From Compostibacter hankyongensis (GTDB taxonomy: Bacteria > Bacteroidota > Bacteroidia > Chitinophagales > Chitinophagaceae): a stretch of DNA of 64,000 bases. Positions within the stretch are counted from its first letter, which is position 1, and every line of letters begins with the position of its first letter. Positions 50,980 through 58,427 of the stretch are shown here, one piece after another. The position numbers and the translations under genes were made by a program. The stretch lies in contig NZ_BAABFN010000005.1 in NCBI RefSeq assembly GCF_039541075.1, forward strand, positions 372,001-436,000. Direction: 5' to 3'. The notes under the pieces are model-generated. The model made no database searches, was not told where the DNA came from, and saw nothing but the letters and a program-made list of their open reading frames with translations.

Positions 50980-52764
50980 TTATTTCCCCGGGAGATAGCT
51001 CTCGATCACATCCTTATAGGCCTGCCGGATCATATCGCCTCTTCCGGAATCGCCCTTGAGTATGGAAAGGACAAAGGATTTGGCCTGCTCAAAGTTGATA
51101 TGCGGAGGCAACGGCGGAACGTTCGGATCCGTTACCACATCCAGGACAACAGGCCGGTGAGCGCTCAGCGCCTGCTCCAGGGCAGGCACGATGTCGTCCG
51201 GTTCTTCCACCCGTATACCTTCCAGCCCCAGCAGCTCCGCATAGCGGGCATAGGGAAACTCGGGTATATCCTGCGAAGCGTCAAATTTGGGATCGCCGAC
51301 CAGCACCCGCTGTTCCCAGGTTACCTGGTTGAGATCGCGGTTGTTCAGCACCAGGATCAGGAAGCGGGGATCTTTCCAGCGTTCCCAGTACTTGGCAATC
51401 GTAATGAGCCCGTTGTTGCCCAGCATCTGCATTGCCCCGTCGCCGACCAGCGCCACCGGCATGCGGTCCGGGTAAGCAAACTTTGCTGCAATGGCATAGG
51501 GCACGCCGGGACACATGGTGGCCAGGTTCCCCGAGAGCGAAGCCATCATTCCCTTCCGGATCTTGATATCCCGCGCAAACCAGTTGGCGGAGGAGCCGGA
51601 ATCCGATGTGAGGATACAGTCGTCAGGCAGTCGCGACGACAGCTCCCAGTATACTCTTTGCGGATTGATGGGCTTTGCGCTGTTCATCGCGCGGGCCTCC
51701 AGCACCTTCCACCACCTGGCCACCTCTTTTTCGATCTGTTCCCGCCAGCTGCGGTCTTCTTTTCTTTTCAGCAAGGGCATGAGGGCGCGTAAGGTCTCCC
51801 GGCTGTCTCCCTGCAGGTTGACGTCCATCGGGTACCGTATACCAAGCATACCGCCCTTGATGTCGATCTGTACGCCTTTTGCCTGACCTTCCTTCGGAAG
51901 AAATTCGGAGTAGGGGAAACCCGATCCGACCATAAGCAGGGTATCGCATTCCATGATCAGATCCCAGCTGGGCTTGGTGCCCAGCAGGCCTATCGACCCC
52001 GTCACATAGGGGAGATCATCCGGGATGACGGCTTTCCCGAGCAGGGCTTTGGCGATACCTGCCCCCAGCACATCGGCCGTCTCCAGCACTTCTGCGGCAG
52101 CTCCGAAAGCGCCCGCCCCGATCAGCATGGCTATCTTTTTCCCTTCATTCAGCAGGTCGGCCGCCCTTTGCAGATCGGCATCAGACGGAAGCATGCGGGG
52201 TCTGGAATAACCTGCCCCGGAATGCACGGTACCGTGTTTCCGCTCGGGCTCTTCCGCATCCAGCTCCTGAACGTCATTCGGGATGACAATACAGGTAACC
52301 GTCCGTTCCGCCAGCGCTATGCGGAAAGCGCGGTCCACCAGATGCCTGACCTGTCCCGGCTCGGAGGCCATATGCACATAAGCGCCGGCAACATCCTTAT
52401 ACAGGCTGATCAGATCCACCTCCTGCTGATAGCTTCCGCCCAGCGCCGATCGTGCCTGCTGCCCGATAATAGCCACTACAGGCTGGTGATCCATCTTTGC
52501 ATCATAGAGACCATTGAGCAGGTGAATGGCGCCGGGACCGGAAGTTGCCATACATACGCCTGCCGTTCCGGTAAACTTGGCGTGTCCGCAGGCCATGAAA
52601 GCCGCCATCTCCTCGTGACGTACCTGTATAAAATCGATGGCTCCGTCCATCCGGTTTAAGGCGCCCATCAGGCCGTTTATACCGTCGCCGGGGTATCCGA
52701 AGATGCGTTTAACCCCCCAGGCGGACAAACGGCTGATCAGGTAATCGCTGGCCGTTTTACTCAT
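50980..52764 (-). CDS. Thiamine-diphosphate enzyme, pyruvate oxidase/acetolactate synthase-like
   Basis: A 594-residue ThDP enzyme with the three-domain plan. The N-terminal PYR domain has FGYPGDGINGLMGALNR and the catalytic Glu in VRHEEMAAFMACGHAKF. The middle domain has MLIGAGAFGAAAEVLE. The C-terminal PP domain has the ThDP/Mg motif GDGAMQMLGN...LILVLNNRDLN. It resembles PoxB-type pyruvate oxidases and the pyruvate-oxidase-like general-stress proteins of Gram-positives (e.g. YdaP). The exact reaction is uncertain. It starts 24 bp after DUF892 copy 2 and 19 bp before the enolase-superfamily gene. Confidence 0.93.
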   Translation of the reverse strand: MSKTASDYLISRLSAWGVKRIFGYPGDGINGLMGALNRMDGAIDFIQVRHEEMAAFMACGHAKFTGTAGVCMATSGPGAIHLLNGLYDAKMDHQPVVAIIGQQARSALGGSYQQEVDLISLYKDVAGAYVHMASEPGQVRHLVDRAFRIALAERTVTCIVIPNDVQELDAEEPERKHGTVHSGAGYSRPRMLPSDADLQRAADLLNEGKKIAMLIGAGAFGAAAEVLETADVLGAGIAKALLGKAVIPDDLPYVTGSIGLLGTKPSWDLIMECDTLLMVGSGFPYSEFLPKEGQAKGVQIDIKGGMLGIRYPMDVNLQGDSRETLRALMPLLKRKEDRSWREQIEKEVARWWKVLEARAMNSAKPINPQRVYWELSSRLPDDCILTSDSGSSANWFARDIKIRKGMMASLSGNLATMCPGVPYAIAAKFAYPDRMPVALVGDGAMQMLGNNGLITIAKYWERWKDPRFLILVLNNRDLNQVTWEQRVLVGDPKFDASQDIPEFPYARYAELLGLEGIRVEEPDDIVPALEQALSAHRPVVLDVVTDPNVPPLPPHINFEQAKSFVLSILKGDSGRGDMIRQAYKDVIESYLPGK

Positions 52765-52788
52765 GCTTTATGTTTTAAAAGGGTTATA

Positions 52789-53337
52789 CTACGAAGCTTC
52801 TTCGCTGGCACTGATGTTAATATGGTTTTCAGCAATACTCGACAGCAATACGTCGGCGGCCTTTTCTTCCTGGATGGTTTGACCGAGCACTTCGGCGACA
52901 TCAGGCATCCCAAGGGTTTTGGCCAGCGTAATAAGACCGCCGTAGGTAGCGATCTCATAATGTTCTGCTTTCTGGGCAGCCATAATGATACCGGCATCGC
53001 GTGTAAGCGTGCCGGTTTCGGTATCGGCAATCACGTCTTCCCCTTCTTTGATGATGCCGGCCATGGCTTCGCATTTTTTTGCACGCGCGCCCACGCCGAT
53101 CATGTCAAAAACTTCTTCAAGCCGGTCCACATGGCCTTCCGTTTCTGCCAGGTGATTGCCAAGCGCCTGCTTCAGCTCTTCCGTAGTGGCCTTGTCTTCC
53201 ATCTTGGGAAGCGCCTTTACAAGATGCTTCTCTGCCCAGAGAATATCTTTCAGCTCGTCCACAAAAAAATCCATCAACAGGGACTCCTGCTGTTTGTCCG
53301 TAAGGACGCCCCCAGCGCGGGATGATTTACGTTCCAT
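52789..53337 (-). CDS. Ferritin-like DUF892 (YciE-type) protein, copy 2
   Basis: I place the start at the ATG at 53337 (MERKSSRAGGV), giving 182 residues. A longer frame from 53367 adds a poor N-terminus. Helices include LLMDFFVDELKDILWAEKHL, with metal ligands, and AGIIMAAQKAEHYEIATYGG and TIQEEKAADVLLSSIAEN. It is the leader of a four-gene run DUF892 - TPP enzyme - enolase family - FAD/Fe-S enzyme on the minus strand, with gaps of 24, 19 and 41 bp. It is moderately similar to copy 1 at 43851, so both are probably old paralogues. A stress role is inferred from the family. Confidence 0.9.
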   Translation of the reverse strand: MERKSSRAGGVLTDKQQESLLMDFFVDELKDILWAEKHLVKALPKMEDKATTEELKQALGNHLAETEGHVDRLEEVFDMIGVGARAKKCEAMAGIIKEGEDVIADTETGTLTRDAGIIMAAQKAEHYEIATYGGLITLAKTLGMPDVAEVLGQTIQEEKAADVLLSSIAENHINISASEEAS

Positions 53338-53385
53338 GGAAAAATGATTTTTAAAACAGATGAACAATAACGTTTGTCTATTTTC

Positions 53386-53404
53386 CTCAAAAGATTATGC
53401 CAAA
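53386..53404 (-). promoter_or_regulatory. TTTGGCATAATCTTTTGAG element upstream of the DUF892 copy 2 operon
   Basis: It lies about 50 bp before the start codon and resembles the TTGGTATAGCTTTTGGA before the SDR gene at 44784. It is a possible -7-type element for stress genes. Confidence 0.4.
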
Positions 53405-53586
53405 GGAAAAACAGAAAGGCAGCAGCTGCAGCTATCCCGCGCCAACAAGGCTTCTTTAGCCGGACAGCTACCGTTGCATATGCCGGATACAGCTCCGGAC
53501 AGCGCGTTTTTAATGCAGTTTTTTTCCCTCTCTACACAGGCTGAGGAAAAAATTGCGCAAACCGTTTCCTGCGCCATCCCGGGAGA

Positions 53587-54363
53587 TCAGGAAGTCTTTC
53601 TCCGCTTCTTGCCAAGGCTGGCTTTAAGCTGTTCCATAAGATTATCGGTACGTTTGTGTACCACCTTTAACTTGGGAGCCGTCGTTTTCTTCCCTCTGGC
53701 CTTGGCCTTGATCACCTTTAACAGCTCTGCGGAATAGGTATCCTTATAGTTGCCGATCTTAAAATCACCTGTCATCTGTTCGATCAGGGTTACCGCCATC
53801 TTCAGCTCGCCGGGATTTATCTTTTTTGCGACAGGGGCGTTCACCTCCTCCGGGTTTCTTATCTCTTCCTCAAAACGGATCCTGTTGAGCACGATCAGGT
53901 CATTTACGACCTTTATGACACACAGGTGCTCCCTGTTTCGCAGCACGTAGGTTCCCAGCCCGGCTTTTTTTGTTTTCCGCAATGCTTCCCGGAGCAGGAG
54001 ATAGGGTTTTTGACCTTTTTTCTCGGGTTCTACATAATATGGCGTCTCATAGTAAATACTGTCTATTTCACTTTCATCCACAAACTCCATAATCTCGATA
54101 CGCTTTGTTTTTTCCGGACTGGCATTTTCAAAATCCTTGGGGGTAAGCACAATATACTTACCGTTCAGGTCATAGGCCCGTACGATATCCTCCCACTCCA
54201 CTTCCTTACCGGTATCTTCGTTTACACGCATGTACCGGATACGGGCATGATCCGACTTGTCCAGCAGGTCGAAGTCCAGCTCGCTTCCCTGCGTTGCGCT
54301 GTATAGCTTAACGGGTATGCTTACCAGTCCGAAGCCGATGTCTCCTGTCCATATCGATTTCAT
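53587..54363 (-). CDS. ku: Ku-type DNA end-binding protein
   Basis: The start is the ATG at 54363 (MKSIWTGDIGFGLVSIPVKL), the invariant bacterial Ku N-terminus. The in-frame extension to 54453 is not conserved-looking. The 258-residue protein has the core beta-barrel (LLDKSDHARIRYMRVNEDTG, YDLNGKYIVLTPKDFEN, REALRKTKKAGLGTYVLRNR, VVNDLIVLNRIRF) and a basic C-terminal tail (KASLGKKRRKTS). It should bind double-strand ends for non-homologous end joining. No ATP-dependent ligase LigD is present in the window. The 19-mer 44 bp upstream recurs before the PPC gene. Confidence 0.95.
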   Translation of the reverse strand: MKSIWTGDIGFGLVSIPVKLYSATQGSELDFDLLDKSDHARIRYMRVNEDTGKEVEWEDIVRAYDLNGKYIVLTPKDFENASPEKTKRIEIMEFVDESEIDSIYYETPYYVEPEKKGQKPYLLLREALRKTKKAGLGTYVLRNREHLCVIKVVNDLIVLNRIRFEEEIRNPEEVNAPVAKKINPGELKMAVTLIEQMTGDFKIGNYKDTYSAELLKVIKAKARGKKTTAPKLKVVHKRTDNLMEQLKASLGKKRRKTS

Positions 54364-54406
54364 AAAAAGCTGATTTAGGATTAAATATGCCGCTGTTGCC
54401 TGTAAA

Positions 54407-54425
54407 GAAATTATCGTACCGGAAA
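54407..54425 (-). promoter_or_regulatory. 19-mer upstream of ku, shared with the PPC gene
   Basis: The minus strand reads TTTCCGGTACGATAATTTC, ending 44 bp before the ku start. It matches 18 of 19 bases of 39466-39484. It lies between ku and the divergent 87-residue gene, so it could serve either. Confidence 0.5.
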
Positions 54426-54474
54426 TCGGCAATGGAATCATTTTTGCAAACAAATAAAAAGGAGGAGCATATCT

Positions 54475-54738
54475 ATGGAACCGTTAAGAACCTACCGATA
54501 CAGCCGCAAAAACGAAAAAGATACCCAGGAAATTATCATTCGGGAAAAAGACTACGGAGAGATGATCGTATATGATATCCTTTGCGGAGGCACAGTGCTG
54601 TTCACCCTTGCTCCCGAAGGAACGCTCGTCTTCTCCGACTGGGAAAAGGCCCGGGCCGAACCGTATGCCTTCAGCGAGGAAACATTAAACGGCATAAGGT
54701 CTTTTATACTCAAACAGCAGAGAGGGGAAGCGTCCTGA
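54475..54738 (+). CDS. Small conserved hypothetical protein, 87 residues
   Basis: No family recognised. A good ribosome binding site (AAAGGAGG) lies 7 bp before the ATG, which is unusual in this phylum and supports coding. The sequence is soluble and beta-rich: MIVYDILCGGTVLFTLAPEG then LVFSDWEKARAE, followed by a C-terminal helix. It is divergent from ku and starts a plus-strand run of small genes (this gene, a nucleotidyltransferase-like protein, a phosphoesterase, DinB). Its role is unknown. Confidence 0.75.
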   Translation: MEPLRTYRYSRKNEKDTQEIIIREKDYGEMIVYDILCGGTVLFTLAPEGTLVFSDWEKARAEPYAFSEETLNGIRSFILKQQRGEAS

Positions 54739-54755
54739 CCCGGACGTATACCGTT

Positions 54756-55508
54756 ATGCATCAAAGCTATTTTATGCAGGAAAAAGATGAGGGAAAAGAA
54801 GCAGCGCACTCCTTTTACCGGAAAACGTTGCAGATCATCAGGGAGGGAGATGTGCGCTGCATGCTCGGCGGCGCTTTCGCCCTCTTTCACTATGCCGGCA
54901 TCTACCGCGATACAAAAGACCTCGATATTTTCTGCAATGTGCACGACTACCCTTCGCTGCTAAAGCTGTTTACCGAGAAAGGCTATACTACCGAGCTTAC
55001 GGACAGCCGCTGGCTGGCCAAGGTCTTCGACGGGGAATATTTTGTAGACATCATTTTCAATACCCCCAACAATATCTGCCGGGTGGACGATAGCTGGTTC
55101 TGCCATGCCGTGCGGGCTGAAGTGCTGGATGAGGAAGTGCTCCTTCTTCCGCCCGAAGAGCTGATCTGGTGTAAAACGTATGTGCAGAGCCGTTACCGGT
55201 ACGACGGAGCCGACATTCAGCATATCCTGTTAAAATGCGGAAAACGCCTGGACTGGAAAAGACTCCTTTCACGGCTGGATCAGCACTGGCACCTGCTGCT
55301 GGCCAATCTCATCCTTTTCCAGTTCATCTATCCGGCAGATTACCGGGAAATCATCCCCGAGTGGCTGCTTCAGGAACTGCTGCGCCGGGTGCAGCAGCAG
55401 TACGAGGTACCGCCGCCCACCCGGGCAGTATGCCTCGGCCCTTTGGTGGACCAGCAGCAATATGATATCGATATCCGCGAGTGGAGTTATAAGATCAATA
55501 CCATTTAA
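54756..55508 (+). CDS. Nucleotidyltransferase-like protein (AbiEii/MNT-type fold)
   Basis: About 250 residues from the ATG at 54756. A longer frame from 54582 overlaps the preceding gene out of frame, and I reject it. MLGGAFALFHYAGIYRDTKDLDIF has the GG...DxD-like pattern (TKDLDIF) of the minimal nucleotidyltransferase/AbiEii fold. VDIIFNTPNNICRVD gives a possible third Asp. The second half is helical (LLSRLDQHWHLLLANLILFQ). This fold occurs in toxins, antibiotic nucleotidyltransferases and housekeeping proteins, and no antitoxin partner is evident. It ends 9 bp before the phosphoesterase gene. Confidence 0.82.
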   Translation: MHQSYFMQEKDEGKEAAHSFYRKTLQIIREGDVRCMLGGAFALFHYAGIYRDTKDLDIFCNVHDYPSLLKLFTEKGYTTELTDSRWLAKVFDGEYFVDIIFNTPNNICRVDDSWFCHAVRAEVLDEEVLLLPPEELIWCKTYVQSRYRYDGADIQHILLKCGKRLDWKRLLSRLDQHWHLLLANLILFQFIYPADYREIIPEWLLQELLRRVQQQYEVPPPTRAVCLGPLVDQQQYDIDIREWSYKINTI

Positions 55509-55517
55509 CAGCGCTTC

Positions 55518-56273
55518 ATGAACGACATACCCGACAGGAAGGATAAGAAAAAAAAGATAAGGCTGGCTGCCGTGGCCGACCTGCATGTTCAGGAAACGGA
55601 TCAGGGAAAATGGACCGGCTTCTTCAATGACATATCGCAACAGGCCGATGTGGTGCTGATCTGCGGAGACCTTACCGATACGGGGGACGAAGGAGAGGCG
55701 CAGTTGCTATCGGAGGCGTTAAAATCCTGCACCGTCCCGGTGGTGGGCGTACTGGGCAACCATGATCACGAAAAAGGCCGCCATAAGCTGATACGACAGA
55801 CGCTGCAGCAGGAGCATGTACATATCCTCGAGGGGGAGGCCGTCGTTATCGAGGGCGTGGGGTTTGCAGGGGTAAAAGGCTTCGGCGGCGGATTCGACCG
55901 GCATATGCTTTCCATGTTCGGCGAAAAGGCAATGAAAGCATTTGTGCAGGAGGCTGTAGATGAGGCCCTCCAGCTGGATCGCGCTCTTGCTCATCTGGAC
56001 CAGGAGCATAACGGCATCCCCAAGATCGCGCTGATGCATTATTCTCCTCTTCAGGAAACCGTACGCGGAGAGCCGGAGGAGATATATCCTTTCCTGGGAT
56101 CTTCCCGTCTCGCCGAACCGCTTATCCGGAGAAAAGTGGTGGCCGCCTTCCACGGGCATGCGCATGCGGGCAAGCTGCAGGGAGATCTTTCCGGGGTAAA
56201 GGTCTTTAATGTAGCCCGGCGGGTGCTCCATCAGGAAGGGCATCCGTTACCTTTTTTTATCTTTGAAGTATAG
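55518..56273 (+). CDS. Metallophosphoesterase (calcineurin-like)
   Basis: A 251-residue enzyme of the calcineurin-like superfamily. The metal ligands are visible: AAVADLHVQE (DxH), LICGDLTDTGDEG (GD), GVLGNHDHEKG (GNHD), LMHYSPL (H) and FHGHAHAGKLQG (GHxH). It can hydrolyse phosphomonoesters or diesters, and the substrate is unknown. There is no signal peptide, so it is cytoplasmic. It lies 9 bp after the nucleotidyltransferase-like gene and 2 bp before the DinB gene, so these three are probably co-transcribed. Confidence 0.92.
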   Translation: MNDIPDRKDKKKKIRLAAVADLHVQETDQGKWTGFFNDISQQADVVLICGDLTDTGDEGEAQLLSEALKSCTVPVVGVLGNHDHEKGRHKLIRQTLQQEHVHILEGEAVVIEGVGFAGVKGFGGGFDRHMLSMFGEKAMKAFVQEAVDEALQLDRALAHLDQEHNGIPKIALMHYSPLQETVRGEPEEIYPFLGSSRLAEPLIRRKVVAAFHGHAHAGKLQGDLSGVKVFNVARRVLHQEGHPLPFFIFEV

Positions 56274-56275
56274 CA

Positions 56276-56797
56276 ATGTGGAATAAATACCCCGAAACCG
56301 GTAAAATCATGAACAGTTCAGCACAACAGGACCGCAAGGCTACGGTGAAGGCCCTCACCGAGCTGCTCAACGGCGGGCATGCCCATGTTACCTTTGAAGA
56401 TGCGGTAAAAGATGTACCCGCGGCCCAAAGGTGTATCCGGGCTAAAGAGCTTCCTTATAGCATATGGGAGCTGGTGGAACATATCCGCATCACCCAGTGG
56501 GATATACTGGAATTTTCGACTAATCCGGAATACCGGGAGCTCTCCTGGCCGGACGACTACTGGCCTGGGACGGAAAAACCGGCAGACGAAGCGGCCTGGG
56601 AAAAAACCATAGCGCAGATAAGGCAGGACCGGGAAAAATTTATCGCCCTGCTGAAAAAACCGGAGAACGATCTTTATACCCCCTTTGCTCACGGAAACGG
56701 ACAGAACCTGATCCGTGAGGCCATGCTGATTGCCGATCATACCAGCTATCATACCGGGCAGATCATCCTGGTCAGAAGATTGCTGGGTATATGGTAA
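56276..56797 (+). CDS. DinB-family protein
   Basis: A 173-residue protein with the four-helix DinB fold. AVKDVPAAQRCIRAKELPYS contributes little, but IWELVEHIRITQWDILEFS has the first His of the metal site, and MLIADHTSYHTGQIILVRRL has the two later His (HTSYH), the classic DinB end. The family includes thiol-dependent transferases (bacillithiol type), and the substrate is unknown. The start may be the Met at residue 12 (56309), since the first 11 residues look unlike the family. It is the last gene in the plus-strand run and converges with the SRPBCC gene. Confidence 0.85.
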   Translation: MWNKYPETGKIMNSSAQQDRKATVKALTELLNGGHAHVTFEDAVKDVPAAQRCIRAKELPYSIWELVEHIRITQWDILEFSTNPEYRELSWPDDYWPGTEKPADEAAWEKTIAQIRQDREKFIALLKKPENDLYTPFAHGNGQNLIREAMLIADHTSYHTGQIILVRRLLGIW

Positions 56798-56824
56798 CCC
56801 GCGACCGGCTTCCGGAGACACCGG

Positions 56825-57529
56825 TTACCGGCTTTCGATGAACTCCTTAAAATAGATCAGATCCTGCTGCACCATCTTTTTGAAGACAGGGTTCAGCAGC
56901 CTGGAGATATTGCGACCTATGTCTCCACCCGGAGCCCGGTAGGTGATCATGATATCGAGCGCCGTTCCCTGTGCGCCCAGCGCGTCGGAAAAGGTGACCT
57001 TGCCGGCATTTTCTATTACGGAATCCCTGACCGATTTCCAGCTCAGCATCTTATTGGTTTCCTCCTTTACGATCTCGGCATCCCAGCCGATGCGGCCGAG
57101 GTTGCCGGGCAGCTCCAGCTCCCAATGGGAAAGACCCGGCGATGTTTCCTTTACCGAAGAAAGGTGGCGCATAAACGCAGGCAGGTGCTCCAGCTCACGC
57201 CAGAAAGCATATACTTCTTCCACGGGTTTGTTTACGATAAGCGAAGTCCGGATGTTGACAGAGCGGGGCTTCCGGCCCTGTTTTCCGAGACAGGTATACA
57301 GCAGGCTGTGACCGCTAAGGCCCCGGTAAAGCAGGAAAGCGCCGGCGATACCGTTGCGGATGTTCCGCCCGCAAAACGGCCGGCTTTTAAAGGCCGAAGC
57401 CAGCAGCCAGGACCCGGCAATAACAGAAATGGTCCTTTCGGTGTCGCCTATATTTACCGTGTTCATCTCCCCAACAGAAGGACAACCGGATAAGTCTTTG
57501 TCTTCATCGGTAACGTGCAACGCTGTCAT
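56825..57529 (-). CDS. DUF2892-type membrane segment fused to SRPBCC (polyketide cyclase) domain
   Basis: The start is placed at 57529 (MTALHVTDEDKD), giving 234 residues. The frame to 57637 overlaps the Rieske gene. Residues about 22-85 contain VNIGDTERTISVIAGSWLLA and GIAGAFLLYRGLSGHSLLY, the two-helix YgaP-like/DUF2892 motif. Residues about 90-234 form an SRPBCC fold: IVNKPVEEVYAFWRELEHLP, FMRHLSSVKETSPG and LSWKSVRDSVIENAGKVTFS. It may bind a small hydrophobic ligand near the membrane. This fusion is common in stress islands of soil bacteria. It lies 28 bp after the Rieske gene on the same strand. Confidence 0.88.
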   Translation of the reverse strand: MTALHVTDEDKDLSGCPSVGEMNTVNIGDTERTISVIAGSWLLASAFKSRPFCGRNIRNGIAGAFLLYRGLSGHSLLYTCLGKQGRKPRSVNIRTSLIVNKPVEEVYAFWRELEHLPAFMRHLSSVKETSPGLSHWELELPGNLGRIGWDAEIVKEETNKMLSWKSVRDSVIENAGKVTFSDALGAQGTALDIMITYRAPGGDIGRNISRLLNPVFKKMVQQDLIYFKEFIESR

Positions 57530-57557
57530 GGTTCGTTTTTTTACAGTAAAAAATAGT

Positions 57558-58346
57558 TTAGAGGCCGCTGAGATAAAGTTTCCCGTTGCGCAGCGCTGTG
57601 GCGTAGGTGCCGATCTTTTCCTGTGCCGGTCCTGCACGAACCTCGCCGGTATTTACATCAAACTGCGAGCCGTGCCAAGGACACTGCACCGTTCCACATA
57701 TCATGGCGCCGCCGGCCAACGAGCCGCCTTTATGGGAGCAATGATCATCAAATGCTGCAAATCCCTGCTCCGTCCTGGCTATTACGATGCGCTTTCCGCC
57801 GGCATGCACCAGCCTCATCTGGTTCACCTTCAGCGCTCCGGCACCGGGAATTTCCAGCTGTCCGTTGCTCACCACGGGATACAGCTCCTTCCATTTACCG
57901 GCTTCCGCATACCGGGGATCTATCCCGATCTGGTTGCGATAGACCAGGGTACCCCCCATCCAGGCGGCACAAAACAAAAATATCATCCCGATGATCTCCA
58001 GACCCAGCAGGACAGCGATCACGATGCCTTCCGACTGCAGACGGTAAAACAGCGCAGCCGCGAAAAATACCAGGGCCGTTCCGTTGAGCAGACCGTGACT
58101 AATACCGCGCTTCTTGGCGGAGCTGCGGGGCGGCACCGTTTGGGTAAGGTCGATCATTCCGGGTACTGCAGCCAGCAACCCGCAAAACAAACCTGCGATC
58201 TCAAGATAGAGTGCAGTATCATACAGGCTGGGATCCGCGATCCAGCCCAGCACATCAAAAACGAGGGTACCGGTAAAAAAAGCAATCGGGAACCCGACCA
58301 GGATGGGATGCAGCGGATGTCCTTTTATATTTGCCCTGCTTTTCAT
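57558..58346 (-). CDS. DUF2231 membrane domain fused to Rieske 2Fe-2S protein
   Basis: From the ATG at 58346 (MKSRANIKGHPLHPILVGFP) there are 263 residues. The frame upstream to 58379 covers a probable promoter. Four helices of the DUF2231 domain occupy residues about 10-145 (GFPIAFFTGTLVFDVLGWIA, EIAGLFCGLLAAVPGMIDL). The C-terminal 100 residues are a Rieske domain: C-x-H in DDHCSHKGG and C-x2-H in VQCPWHGSQFD, both pairs complete. It may pass electrons from a donor in the membrane, but the partner is unknown. It leads the two-gene unit with the SRPBCC fusion. Confidence 0.9.
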   Translation of the reverse strand: MKSRANIKGHPLHPILVGFPIAFFTGTLVFDVLGWIADPSLYDTALYLEIAGLFCGLLAAVPGMIDLTQTVPPRSSAKKRGISHGLLNGTALVFFAAALFYRLQSEGIVIAVLLGLEIIGMIFLFCAAWMGGTLVYRNQIGIDPRYAEAGKWKELYPVVSNGQLEIPGAGALKVNQMRLVHAGGKRIVIARTEQGFAAFDDHCSHKGGSLAGGAMICGTVQCPWHGSQFDVNTGEVRAGPAQEKIGTYATALRNGKLYLSGL

Positions 58347-58376
58347 GATGTAGGTACGTTTACAACCTGAAAAAGA

Positions 58377-58390
58377 CAAAAACTATACCG
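58377..58390 (-). promoter_or_regulatory. CGGTATAGTTTTTG element upstream of the Rieske gene
   Basis: It is similar to GGTATAGCTTTTG before the 44784 SDR gene. It lies about 31 bp before the start codon. Confidence 0.4.
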
Positions 58391-58427
58391 CTTACGGAAG
58401 AGACTATGGGCAGAAGTACAAAAAGAG

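Noticed and set aside
54582..54756. N-terminal extension of the nucleotidyltransferase-like gene
   Set aside because: It overlaps the 87-residue gene in another frame; that gene has a good ribosome binding site, while the extension is Arg/Cys-rich.
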